Origin: Desulfobulbaceae bacterium
Lineage (GTDB): Bacteria; Desulfobacterota; Desulfobulbia; Desulfobulbales; Desulfobulbaceae
Reading direction: 5' to 3'
NCBI GenBank assembly: GCA_015489765.1
Contig: WFZC01000042.1
Location: 1 to 45,657 of the forward strand
Length of the DNA: 45,657 bases
This document shows, in pieces, positions 36,387 to 44,315 of this stretch. Every line of letters starts with the position of its first letter. Positions within the stretch are counted from its first letter, which is position 1. The position numbers and the translations under genes were made by a program. The notes beneath the pieces were generated by a model. That model saw only the letters and a program-made list of their open reading frames with translations, was not told the DNA's origin and made no database searches.

Positions 36387-36488
36387 TGACCAGCCCTCCC
36401 GCAAACAGGCCGGCCAACAACCGACAAGACTCTATTTAGACGTCCGGCACATGCCGGCCGGCCACTCCTGCTCATGTCACACATAATA

Positions 36489-37433
36489 TTATACCTGCAG
36501 AAAAATCTCCGCCTTGAATATCTCCTCTTCCACAACATCGGACAGCCCGGAAATCGTGTCCCAGGAAAGACCGGTCAATTCAAGTGACCGGGTAAACTGT
36601 TCTTCGTCCGGAAAGGAATTGCCCGCATAACCGATATCAAACAGACAGACATAACTGTCGGCCAGGGTAATGGCGGCGACCAGTAATCGATGGGCCTCAT
36701 CGGCAAGATCAGGGGTATGATGATAACAGATTGCCTGGGTAATGGCCGTGTTCAACTTCCATTTTTCGGCAATCAGCTTACCGGCCACCTGATGGTCGAG
36801 GCCAAGAAGCTCCTGTTCAACATGCACCAGCGGCGCCATGCGTTCCCGGGCTGCGGCCAGCACCTGTGCGTATTCGTCACCAAAGGGAATCTTACCAAGG
36901 TCATGCAGCAACCCGGCGACAAAAAATTCTTCCCGTTCCCCCATGGGTACACCAAGCTCGGCGGCAAATATCTTGGCCGTCACTCCCACCCCGATGGAAT
37001 GGGCCCAGAATTTTTGGATGGGCAGCACCCTGGATTTCTTGGTCTGGCCGACAGTGCGAATAATTGCCGTTGACAGAGCAAGATTTTTAACCGTGTTCAA
37101 CCCCAGCATGATAATGGCCCGGGTAAGGGAGGTTACCTTGTTGACCAGGGAATAGTAGGCGGAGTTGATGAGTTTCAGTACCTGTCCGGTAAGGACAGGG
37201 TCCAGCGAGATGACCTTGTTGAGATCATTGGGGGAGGTGTCTGGACGACTGCAAATCTCCAGCACCTTGCTCACCGTTGTGGAAAGCGGCGGCATTTTCT
37301 TGACAAAATTTCGTATTTTCCGTAGTCGAACTTCCTGATCGTCCATACAGTCGTTGGCAGTGACGGCCTGACAGGCCTTGCATAGTATTTTAATTACCAC
37401 AAATCCCAGGGAAGACCGAATAACATCGGGCAA
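36489..37433 (-). CDS. HDOD-domain signalling protein
   Basis: A 314-residue protein consisting of an HDOD domain (about residues 45-245). Landmarks are MPPLSTTVSKVLEICSRPD, ISLDPVLTGQVLKLINSAYY, and the partly kept HD motif GLLHDLGKIPFG. HDOD proteins usually lack phosphohydrolase activity and act as signalling scaffolds in motility and c-di-GMP pathways. The first 30 residues hold CKACQAVTANDC, a possible zinc knuckle; if they are not translated, the start is ATG 37346. No receiver domain is attached. Confidence 0.88.
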   Translation of the reverse strand: MPDVIRSSLGFVVIKILCKACQAVTANDCMDDQEVRLRKIRNFVKKMPPLSTTVSKVLEICSRPDTSPNDLNKVISLDPVLTGQVLKLINSAYYSLVNKVTSLTRAIIMLGLNTVKNLALSTAIIRTVGQTKKSRVLPIQKFWAHSIGVGVTAKIFAAELGVPMGEREEFFVAGLLHDLGKIPFGDEYAQVLAAARERMAPLVHVEQELLGLDHQVAGKLIAEKWKLNTAITQAICYHHTPDLADEAHRLLVAAITLADSYVCLFDIGYAGNSFPDEEQFTRSLELTGLSWDTISGLSDVVEEEIFKAEIFLQV

Positions 37434-37817
37434 TACGCTCTAAACATCCTGCGCCACGCCTGTCCCTGATTTCATCTGGCCCCAATGGTAATCAGACGGT
37501 ATTTAAGCCGGAAACAGCCTGTTGTAATTTTTCTCTATAAAGGCGCTATAGTAAAGGAAGGACCGGCGCTGGTCAAGCACGGTTGAAAAATTCTTTGGAA
37601 ATATGAATAGTATTGTCACCAAAACCGCCGGGGAGAATAACAGTAAGTGATCAGGAGCATCGCATGAAGTCGCTTTCCTCGTTCACCCACGGAGCGGGCA
37701 TGAAGCGTCATGGAACAACAGAATATCATCCTGTCCACCGCCGAGCGATGGAACGATAAAAAGATATCACATCAATATGTTACCGTAAAAAGCAATAATC
37801 CTGTTTTCGAAAAAAAC
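37434..37817. other. intergenic region without a recognised gene
   Basis: Bases between the HDOD gene and the 58-residue gene. A plus-strand frame (37710-37973) overlaps the small gene on the other strand and has no family character. No clear promoter, terminator or repeat was found. Confidence 0.4.
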
Positions 37818-37994
37818 CTAACACTCATGCTTGACCAGGAAATCATGGATGACCTCCCGCATGATATCAAGCCTGTCTCTGCCTGTTTCATGGACCAATA
37901 TCCAGACACAACGCTGAAAGGCACGATACAGATCGTCGCTGACCAGGAGTTTGATTTCGGCAAGTTCTATTGATGATTTTTTCTGCTCAGACAT
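37818..37994 (-). CDS. small 58-residue protein translationally coupled to hisA
   Basis: The ATG overlaps the hisA stop codon (ATGTCTGA, 37994-37987), a typical coupling arrangement. The product starts MSEQKKSSIELAEIKLLVSD and continues with alternating hydrophobic and charged residues (RLDIMREVIHDFLVKHEC end). Its predicted pattern of a short strand (EIKLLVSDD) followed by two helices is reminiscent of ribbon-helix-helix folds, but this is weak. It is too short for a confident family call and its function is unknown. Confidence 0.6.
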   Translation of the reverse strand: MSEQKKSSIELAEIKLLVSDDLYRAFQRCVWILVHETGRDRLDIMREVIHDFLVKHEC

Positions 37995-38772
37995 TGCCGG
38001 AATTCTGTGTGTTCCCTTGACAAAATGCAACCACATCCGCGTAACGCAGACCACTGCCACCGAAAATGTCCAGGGCCGAGCCCACGGTAACATCAAGCTT
38101 ACCGCCACCGGCCTTGGCAATCAACTCCAGATCAGCCATGCTTGCCACCCCGCCGGCATAGGTGACCGGCACCCGGGTCGAAGAGGCAAGGAGTTCGATC
38201 AATCGTGCGTCAACCCCCATGCATTTTCCCTCCACATCAACGGCATGGACTAAAAATTCATCACAGTAGGCGGCAAGCTCGTCCAGGACCTGACGGGTAA
38301 TGGCCAGCCTGGTAAATTTCTGCCAGCGGTCGGTGACCACAAAATATTGATCCCCTTTATACCTGCAGCTCAGATCCAGCACCAGGTGGCGCCGACCGAT
38401 CTGTTTACAGAGATCTTGCAGCCGTTGTTCATCAAGGATACCGTCATGGAAGACATAGGAGGTGACAATAACATGGGAGGCGCCGCGCTCAAGCCAAAGC
38501 CGGGCGTTGTCACCGTTGATGCCGCCACCGATCTGCAGACCTCCCGGCCAGGCGGCAAGGGCCTCCACGGCAGCCTCTTCATTGTCTGGACCAAGCATGA
38601 TAACATGGCCGCCTGTGAGACCATCCTGCCGATACATTCGGCTGTAGTGGGAGGGAGGGAAACTGGAGGAAAAATTGGTGAGGGGTGCGGCTAAACCGCC
38701 GGCACCCAGAGTTGACCCGACAATCTGTTTGACCCTGCCGTCATGCAGGTCTATACAGGGACGAAATTTCAT
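37987..38772 (-). CDS. hisA: HisA isomerase of the eukaryote (HIS6) type
   Basis: A 261-residue TIM-barrel enzyme, ProFAR isomerase of histidine biosynthesis. The first strand is MKFRPCIDLHDGRVKQIVG (catalytic Asp in CIDLH), and the second Asp is in HAVDVEGKCMGVD. Phosphate-binding loops are LQIGGGIN, YAGGV and VGSALDIFGG. Features such as TNFSSSFPPSHYSRMYR, VIMLGPDNEEAAVEAL and DLSCRYKGDQYFVVTDRWQ resemble yeast HIS6, not the usual bacterial HisA. No other his gene is in the window. It is followed by a coupled 58-residue gene. Confidence 0.92.
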   Translation of the reverse strand: MKFRPCIDLHDGRVKQIVGSTLGAGGLAAPLTNFSSSFPPSHYSRMYRQDGLTGGHVIMLGPDNEEAAVEALAAWPGGLQIGGGINGDNARLWLERGASHVIVTSYVFHDGILDEQRLQDLCKQIGRRHLVLDLSCRYKGDQYFVVTDRWQKFTRLAITRQVLDELAAYCDEFLVHAVDVEGKCMGVDARLIELLASSTRVPVTYAGGVASMADLELIAKAGGGKLDVTVGSALDIFGGSGLRYADVVAFCQGNTQNSGNV

Positions 38773-38845
38773 GGGTCAGGAAACCTTGCTGGCGGCAGGT
38801 ATCGGACTTTGTAACCGACCGATACCCGCCTTTCCATTCGGGCAA

Positions 38846-39547
38846 TTATCCCTCTTTGATCATCATGGTCGAGGGATCCAGCTTGAGTCCGGCGCCTGCT
38901 TCGGCATCGGCGGCCACCCCGTTGTTTCTGATAATCTCAAGCTCAATGGTCGCATCTTTTTCAGGCTTGATAAGAATAACCGTATCAAAAAGATCATCCA
39001 CCTCATGGCAGGGGGCAGGGACACCTGCCGGAGATACCCGGTCATCATTACGGTGCCTTGTTGCCGAAAACCATGCCTGCAGGCTCATGCTTTCAAGAAA
39101 TTCCTTAATATCTTCAACAGTGGCCCGATCAGCGCTTTCAAAGTCAAACCCATCCACGACCAGACAATTGGGCCTGAAGATATCCTGCAGGATGAGATCA
39201 TTTAAACGTTCTTCCAGGCGCGGCCTACTGAAGGCATCCTCTTTAAAGGTCATAATCATCCGATGCCTGGCAACCATGTCGATCAGTTCATGGGGCCGGG
39301 AAACGGAATGATCCTGCAAAATAAACTGCAAAATATCATCATACCAAGCCCTGGTCTTGTCAATGGATTCACCGATACTGACATGGATCACCCGGTTACC
39401 GCGCAGAATCGAATCCAGCGCGATCTGAACCAGCAAAGCGGTTTTCCCCAGGCCGGCGCGGGCCATTACCAATCCTAACTGTTTGTTTCCTCTACCAAGA
39501 TTCAATACCCGCAAGGGGTTCTGATTAACCAGCGGTTCGTATCCCAT
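38846..39547 (-). CDS. P-loop ATPase of the RecA/KaiC-like type, function unknown
   Basis: A 233-residue protein. The Walker A motif is VMARAGLGKTALLVQIALDS (residues 27-46), and the Walker B-like strand PNCLVVDGFDFESADR ends in Asp. A sensor-like strand (AWFSATRH) follows. The arrangement resembles RecA/DnaB/KaiC-family single domains that bind ATP without helicase-specific modules. The C-terminal tail is IKEG. The gene stands apart from hisA by 73 bp and has a family 2 repeat in its own leader. The partner and role are unknown. Confidence 0.75.
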   Translation of the reverse strand: MGYEPLVNQNPLRVLNLGRGNKQLGLVMARAGLGKTALLVQIALDSILRGNRVIHVSIGESIDKTRAWYDDILQFILQDHSVSRPHELIDMVARHRMIMTFKEDAFSRPRLEERLNDLILQDIFRPNCLVVDGFDFESADRATVEDIKEFLESMSLQAWFSATRHRNDDRVSPAGVPAPCHEVDDLFDTVILIKPEKDATIELEIIRNNGVAADAEAGAGLKLDPSTMMIKEG

Positions 39548-39570
39548 TACCTTGCCTCTTTTCTTGTCCT

Positions 39571-39666
39571 CATGCTTTTATCCGAACATAGAATTACGCG
39601 TGTTTTTAACGTAACCTATTAATTTTCAATAGTTATTGTGCCGTTAAGGCATGCTGGTTTATCTGA
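39571..39666 (-). repeat. family 2 dispersed repeat in the leader of the ATPase gene
   Basis: Read on the minus strand: TCAGATAAACCAGCATGCC, then TATTGAAAATTAATAGGTTACG, TTAAAAACACGCGTAA, and TTCGGATAAAAGCATG. It matches the copy at 25955-26053 along its whole length, including GGTTACGTTAAAAA. It ends about 24 bp upstream of the ATPase start codon and lies in the gap after the EF-G gene. Confidence 0.75.
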
Positions 39667-39691
39667 CCGTCACGATGAGCGGACCCACTGG

Positions 39692-41776
39692 TCATCCTTC
39701 ACTCTTTTCCGCCTGATAGGCCTTGATCAACTCGTCGGCCACACTCTTGGGCACCTGTTTATAGGACGAAAATTCCATGGTAAATTCCGCCTTTCCCTGG
39801 GTCAGCGAACGCAGGGTTGTTGAATATCCAAACATTTCCGACAAGGGCATCTCTGCCTCAACCACGGTATAGTTTCCCTCTTCAAAGGTGCCGACAATCA
39901 TGCCCCGCCGCTGGTTCAGACTTCCCATGACCGCACCCTGAAACTCGGATGGCCCTTCAACGGCAACCTTCATGATCGGCTCCATAATAACGGGACTGGC
40001 CTTGGCGTACCCTTCACGGAAGGCGCCCTTTGCCGCCTGCTGGAAGGCCATGTCCGAGGAGTCGACTGCATGAAAGCTACCGTCATTGATCACCACCCTG
40101 ACCCCGGTGATCGGGGCACCGATCAGGGTCCCTTTCTTCATGCTCGCCTGAAAGCCCTTGTCACAGGAGGGTATATATTCCCGGGGGATAACACCACCGA
40201 CAATTTCATCGACAAATTCATATTCGCCCTCTTCCAATGGTTCCATATAGCCGCCGACCCGGCCGAACTGACCGGAACCACCGGTCTGTTTCTTGTGGGT
40301 ATAGTTGAACTCCGCCCGGTTGGTGATGGTTTCCCGATAGGCTACCTGGGGGGCGCCTATTTCCACTTCGGCGTTATACTCCCGCTTCATGCGCTCGATA
40401 TAGACCTCAAGATGCAACTCACCCATGCCGGAGATAATCGTTTCGTTGGTCTCGTGATCGACATAGGTCTTGAAAGTCGGGTCCTCCTTGGTAAACCTGT
40501 TCAAGGCCTTGGACATATTGCCCTGGGCCTTGTTGTCGACCGGCCTGATGGCCAGGGAGATAACTGGGGCCGGCACGTGCATGGAGCTCATGGACCAGTT
40601 CAGACCGTCTCCACAGAAGGTGTCTCCGGAGGCACAGTCAACCCCGAACAGGGCGACAATATCACCGGAACCGGCCTCTTCTATCTCTTCCATTTCATCG
40701 GCATGGAGCCGCACCAGCCGACCGACTTTCAGTTTTTTGCCTGTCCGGGTATTGACAATGGTGTCACCCTTTCTGATAACACCCTGATAGGTCCGTATGT
40801 AGGTCAACTGTCCGTATCTGCCGTCCTCGAGCTTGAAGGCAAGCGCCACCAGTTTATCATTGGGATCATTGGACACCTTTACCTCGGCCTCGTCATTGTC
40901 GAGATCAAGGGCGATATTTTCCACATCCAGGGGACAGGGGAGATAGGCATTGACCGCGTCGAGAAGCGGCTGCACACCTTTATTCTTGTACGCCGACCCC
41001 AGCATGACCGGGGCAAGTTCCAGCGACAGGGTGCCCTTGCGGATGGCGGCATGAATCATCTCCTCGGGGATTTCCTGTTCCTCGAGCATGGCCTCCATCA
41101 ACTCGTCGGAAAACATGGAAACCGCGTCGAGCAATTCTTCCCGCTTCTCCTCCGCCTCATCCTTGAGATGATCCGGAATTTCTTCATAGCGAACCTTGTC
41201 CCCCTGTTCACCATCAAAATAGACCGCCTTCATGGTAACAAGGTCAACCACGCCTTCCATATCATTTTCCAGGCCGATGGGAATCTGCAGCATGACTGCG
41301 TTCAGATTCAGCTTGTCACGCAACTGCTGGGTAACGCGGTAGGGATTGGCGCCGGTCCGGTCACACTTGTTGATAAAGGCGATTCGGGGGACGTTGTAGC
41401 GGGTCATCTGTCGATCAACGGTGATCGACTGAGATTGCACCCCACCGACCGAACAGAGAATCAGGATAGCGCCGTCAAGCACCCGCAGGGCCCGCTCGAC
41501 CTCAACGGTGAAGTCAACGTGGCCGGGTGTATCAATGATATTTATGTCATGACCCTTCCAGTTACAGAAGGTGGCAGCGGACTGAATGGTGATACCGCGT
41601 TCCTTTTCCAGCTCCATGGAATCCATGGTCGCGCCGACGCCATCTTTTCCGCGTACTTCATGAATGGCATGAATACGTTGGGTGTAATAGAGAATACGCT
41701 CGGTAAGCGTGGTCTTGCCCGAATCTATATGGGCGCTTATTCCAATATTACGTACCTTTTCAAGATCTCGTTTCAT
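39692..41776 (-). CDS. fusA: elongation factor G, mitochondrial-EFG1/spd-like type
   Basis: A 694-residue translational GTPase from ATG 41776, chosen because the conserved start [20 protein letters not shown] follows; a frame extending to 41971 is leader. G motifs are [15 protein letters not shown] (P loop), [16 protein letters not shown] and [12 protein letters not shown]. Domains II-V follow, with [14 protein letters not shown] in domain IV. The sequence [15 protein letters not shown] and [20 protein letters not shown] are typical of mitochondrial EF-G1 and the spd group, whereas canonical bacterial EF-G has AHIDAGKTTTTERIL. It promotes translocation and may divide labour with a second EF-G elsewhere. 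It is not in a str operon; rpsL, rpsG and tuf are absent. Confidence 0.95.
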   Translation of the reverse strand: MKRDLEKVRNIGISAHIDSGKTTLTERILYYTQRIHAIHEVRGKDGVGATMDSMELEKERGITIQSAATFCNWKGHDINIIDTPGHVDFTVEVERALRVLDGAILILCSVGGVQSQSITVDRQMTRYNVPRIAFINKCDRTGANPYRVTQQLRDKLNLNAVMLQIPIGLENDMEGVVDLVTMKAVYFDGEQGDKVRYEEIPDHLKDEAEEKREELLDAVSMFSDELMEAMLEEQEIPEEMIHAAIRKGTLSLELAPVMLGSAYKNKGVQPLLDAVNAYLPCPLDVENIALDLDNDEAEVKVSNDPNDKLVALAFKLEDGRYGQLTYIRTYQGVIRKGDTIVNTRTGKKLKVGRLVRLHADEMEEIEEAGSGDIVALFGVDCASGDTFCGDGLNWSMSSMHVPAPVISLAIRPVDNKAQGNMSKALNRFTKEDPTFKTYVDHETNETIISGMGELHLEVYIERMKREYNAEVEIGAPQVAYRETITNRAEFNYTHKKQTGGSGQFGRVGGYMEPLEEGEYEFVDEIVGGVIPREYIPSCDKGFQASMKKGTLIGAPITGVRVVINDGSFHAVDSSDMAFQQAAKGAFREGYAKASPVIMEPIMKVAVEGPSEFQGAVMGSLNQRRGMIVGTFEEGNYTVVEAEMPLSEMFGYSTTLRSLTQGKAEFTMEFSSYKQVPKSVADELIKAYQAEKSEG

Positions 41777-41873
41777 CTCGCGTTCCTCAACCTCTGCACA
41801 CAGATCGCTGCTCTTTGCTGTTAACGTGTAATCCTTGGTGCCATAATCCCCTGCCAACGGCAGTTTATCAGGC

Positions 41874-41909
41874 AAATAAAAAAGGAGTTGCAGAATGCAC
41901 TGTAACTCC
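41874..41909 (-). terminator. terminator-like hairpin inside the EF-G leader (possible attenuator)
   Basis: On the minus strand GGAGTT (41909-41904) pairs with AACTCC (41889-41884), with inner CAG/CTG pairs, followed by TTTTTTATTT. It lies about 100 bp before the EF-G start and about 60 bp after a probable promoter. Upstream, CTGTACTACG contains ACTGTA, complementary to TACAGT in the 5' arm, so an alternative fold that breaks the terminator is possible. A further 7-bp stem (GTTTGAG with CTCAAAC, 41964-41918) precedes it. Confidence 0.65.
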
Positions 41910-41972
41910 CGTATTCTGTTTGAGACGGCAACCTCACGTAGTACAGTTGCAAGGCACCTCAAACCAGACACT

Positions 41973-42000
41973 CTAATATAAACAATTCAGTTTACTTCAA
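41973..42000 (-). promoter_or_regulatory. probable promoter of the EF-G gene
   Basis: On the minus strand TTGAAG (42000-41995) and TATTAG (41978-41973) are separated by 16 bp. A start near 41966 gives a leader of about 190 nt. The stretch from here to 42297 holds no gene. Confidence 0.5.
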
Positions 42001-42297
42001 CTGATAATTCAAAACAACAAAAAAATATCTTTATCGCGGACAAAAATTGAAAATGAGGGGACAACAACCCGCCCAACAGCCATTGCATCAAACCATCCAT
42101 CAATCATCCTACGCCCCAGCTGATAACAAAAAAAATCAGCTTATTATCGCATTATTCCGTTTGCCGACAGTTCCAGTATCGGCCGGGACAGTGACAATGA
42201 CCTTGTTTCACACCCTTAAAAAAAATTCGGCAGATTGAAGCATATTTTACCGTACCCAGCCGCAACAAACCACACACAGGCGGCCTCCAGGCACAAA

Positions 42298-42332
42298 AAA
42301 GGGCCGCAACACATAAAGTGCTGCGGCCCTTT
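42298..42332 (-). terminator. intrinsic terminator after the coiled-coil membrane protein gene
   Basis: AAAGGGCCGCAACAC (42298-42312) pairs with GTGCTGCGGCCCTTT (42318-42332) with one G-U type pair around a 5-nt loop. On the minus strand the stem is followed by TTTTTTTGTG. It lies 28 bp beyond the stop at 42361. Confidence 0.92.
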
Positions 42333-42360
42333 CGAATTGTGTACTGCTTTCCCTGTATTA

Positions 42361-43479
42361 TCAGCCCTTGCGTCGACACTGGCGGATATAATCCTTGGCC
42401 AGGGAGGGATGTTCACTGATAATCTTTCCGCCTTCCTTGCCCATTTTCTTGACCAGGAATTTGGTGACCTGGGCATAGGTCATGTCTTTTTTCAGGGTCT
42501 GGCCAACCAGATCTTCCAATTTCTTTTTGTCAGCGGGGTTGGTGAAATAACTCAACAGCCGGTGCTCGCTCTGGTCAGCTTTGGGAGCATCCTTTGTCTC
42601 CTCCTTTTTTGCGGCTTTCTTTACCGTCACCTCGGCTTTTGGGGTTGACTTTTTCTCAGCCAAAGCGGCTTTCAGCTCGGTAATTTCAATGGTAAGAGAG
42701 GCAATTTTTTCCTCCAGCGGTTGCGTTACCCTAGTTATTTCAGCCTGCAGGGCGTTTATTTTTTCTTCTATCGGCTGCAAATCAACTGTTGCTGGCTCTC
42801 CTTTCTGTTCAAGGGCTTCCAGACGGTTGGGAAGATCACCGAGAATCTGTGCCGGATCCGGGGCGCCCACCTGTTCCACCTTGGCGGCCAGCGTTTTTAC
42901 ACTGGCCTCGGTTCCACTGAGGGTCTCGCTTACCGCCGCCACCTCTGCACTGACTGTTTCCACCTGTTCGACTGATGCCTTATCGGCCACGCACTCTTCG
43001 ACCTTGTTCAATTTACCACGCAAAGCCGACACCTTACCCTCCAGGTTTCCCTGCACCTCGGCCAGTTCTTTTTTAAGCGGCGCCACCATCCGGGAAAAAT
43101 CGCTTTTCAAGGTTGCGCCAAAGGCAGCCAGCTCGTCCTTGAGTTTCTCACCCTTATCAGACTTGAACAGACCGGCAAGGGGTATCAGCCAGCTGCGGAT
43201 GGTCTGTCGCAGCCCCTCGTACATCTTTGATGAGGCTGAAGGATTGACCAGCGCCACTGCTCCGAGAAATATCCCTATCAAAACGGCAAGAGAGACTATC
43301 AGGGCCAGTCCAAGTCCTATGGCAAGCTGAATAGTGCGTAATATGAGGACAATAATGGAACCAAACGAGTTAAACACCGACCCTTCCGGAGAGGTCAGGG
43401 TGAAGTAAACAATCAGAGAAAAAACAGCAAGGAGAATGGCCGAGCTGATCAGTGGTGATCGCAGTTGATTGGATTTCAT
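42361..43479 (-). CDS. membrane-anchored coiled-coil protein, function unknown
   Basis: A 372-residue protein from ATG 43479, preceded by GGAGGG. Two hydrophobic helices (residues about 10-30, and about 45-75) anchor it. Residues about 100-290 are long charged coiled coil (e.g. ELAEVQGNLEGKVSALRGKL and EKIASLTIEITELKAALAEK). A Lys/Ala/Glu-rich linker (KAEVTVKKAAKKEETKDAPK) leads to a compact helical C-terminal domain (HRLLSYFTNPADKKKLEDLV to YIRQCRRKG). The length and layout do not match a well-known family. It may be a scaffold or membrane-tethered factor. It is monocistronic with its own terminator. Confidence 0.7.
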   Translation of the reverse strand: MKSNQLRSPLISSAILLAVFSLIVYFTLTSPEGSVFNSFGSIIVLILRTIQLAIGLGLALIVSLAVLIGIFLGAVALVNPSASSKMYEGLRQTIRSWLIPLAGLFKSDKGEKLKDELAAFGATLKSDFSRMVAPLKKELAEVQGNLEGKVSALRGKLNKVEECVADKASVEQVETVSAEVAAVSETLSGTEASVKTLAAKVEQVGAPDPAQILGDLPNRLEALEQKGEPATVDLQPIEEKINALQAEITRVTQPLEEKIASLTIEITELKAALAEKKSTPKAEVTVKKAAKKEETKDAPKADQSEHRLLSYFTNPADKKKLEDLVGQTLKKDMTYAQVTKFLVKKMGKEGGKIISEHPSLAKDYIRQCRRKG

Positions 43480-43695
43480 TGGTCGTCCCTCCATGAGACC
43501 GAATTATTAAATGGAAAACAGGTCACAGGCCAGGAAATCCGTGCCTGTACATCAATTTCACTGTATAAGATTATACTGAAAGCCCCATTCCCTGGATTCC
43601 ATGAAAGAATCCTGCCGGAAAGGAACGTCCGCACAGTATAATGCATGCTTCTTTATTGGTTGAAAAACCCCAGCCCCAGCAGGACACAACAGACG

Positions 43696-43725
43696 TTTTT
43701 CAACCCATGGTAAAAAGTGTATAAT
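43696..43725 (+). promoter_or_regulatory. probable promoter of the shikimate kinase gene
   Basis: A perfect TATAAT (43720-43725) has a weak -35 region (TTTTTC/TTTTCA, 43696-43702) at 17-18 bp. It points at the ATG at 43776. Confidence 0.4.
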
Positions 43726-43775
43726 ACGTAGTGTATTTCTGCACATACGGCAAGGAAAATCAAACTGCCCCTGCA

Positions 43776-44315
43776 ATGCAACCCTATTTTTCCAATATTT
43801 TTTTCAATATTATCCTCATCGGCATGGCTGGTGTGGGGAAATCAACGGCAGGTCATGTGCTTGCCCGAATCTGCGACAAAAAATTCATTGATACCGACGA
43901 GTTGATAGCAAAACAGGTCGGCATGGGTTTGCAGAAGTACCTGGACCAGGTCGGAATCGATGCATTTCAACAACTGGAAGAAAACACACTTCTCACCATC
44001 AGGCCACAGGGACTGGTCGTGGCAACAGGAGGAAGCGCAATCTACAGCGAGACGGGCATGGCGCACCTGCAGACAACCGGGGTAATCGTTCTCCTTGAGG
44101 CCCGGATTGCCACCCTCGAAACACGGGTCAACAACCAGGACACGCGGGGGCTGATCAACCCCGAAGGTGGCAGCTTCCGGGATCTTTACCTGGCCCGCAG
44201 GCCCCTTTATCGGAAATGGGCGGGATTGCGAATAGCTGCCGATACCGGCAGCCCGGAGGCCATTGCCCGGAAAATTTTTGATCGCCTGCCCGATACCGTC
44301 CTTCCATCAACCTGA
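43776..44315 (+). CDS. aroK: shikimate kinase
   Basis: A 179-residue kinase. ATG 43776 is preferred to a GTG at 43731 because a TATAAT box ends at 43725, too close for the longer form. Motifs are GMAGVGKSTAGHVLAR (Walker A), FIDTDELIAKQ (shikimate-binding DTD), ATGGSAIY (GG-type motif) and a lid region NNQDTRGLI. The Arg-rich LARRPLYRKWA follows. It phosphorylates shikimate for the AroA step. It lies far from the aro operon at 20-24 kb, and its 3' end overlaps the converging DUF2786 gene by 9 bp. Confidence 0.92.
   Translation: MQPYFSNIFFNIILIGMAGVGKSTAGHVLARICDKKFIDTDELIAKQVGMGLQKYLDQVGIDAFQQLEENTLLTIRPQGLVVATGGSAIYSETGMAHLQTTGVIVLLEARIATLETRVNNQDTRGLINPEGGSFRDLYLARRPLYRKWAGLRIAADTGSPEAIARKIFDRLPDTVLPST

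Noticed and set aside
37710-37973. Plus-strand frame of 87 codons
   Set aside because: It lies opposite the 58-residue gene coupled to hisA, and its product has no regular pattern or good ribosome site.
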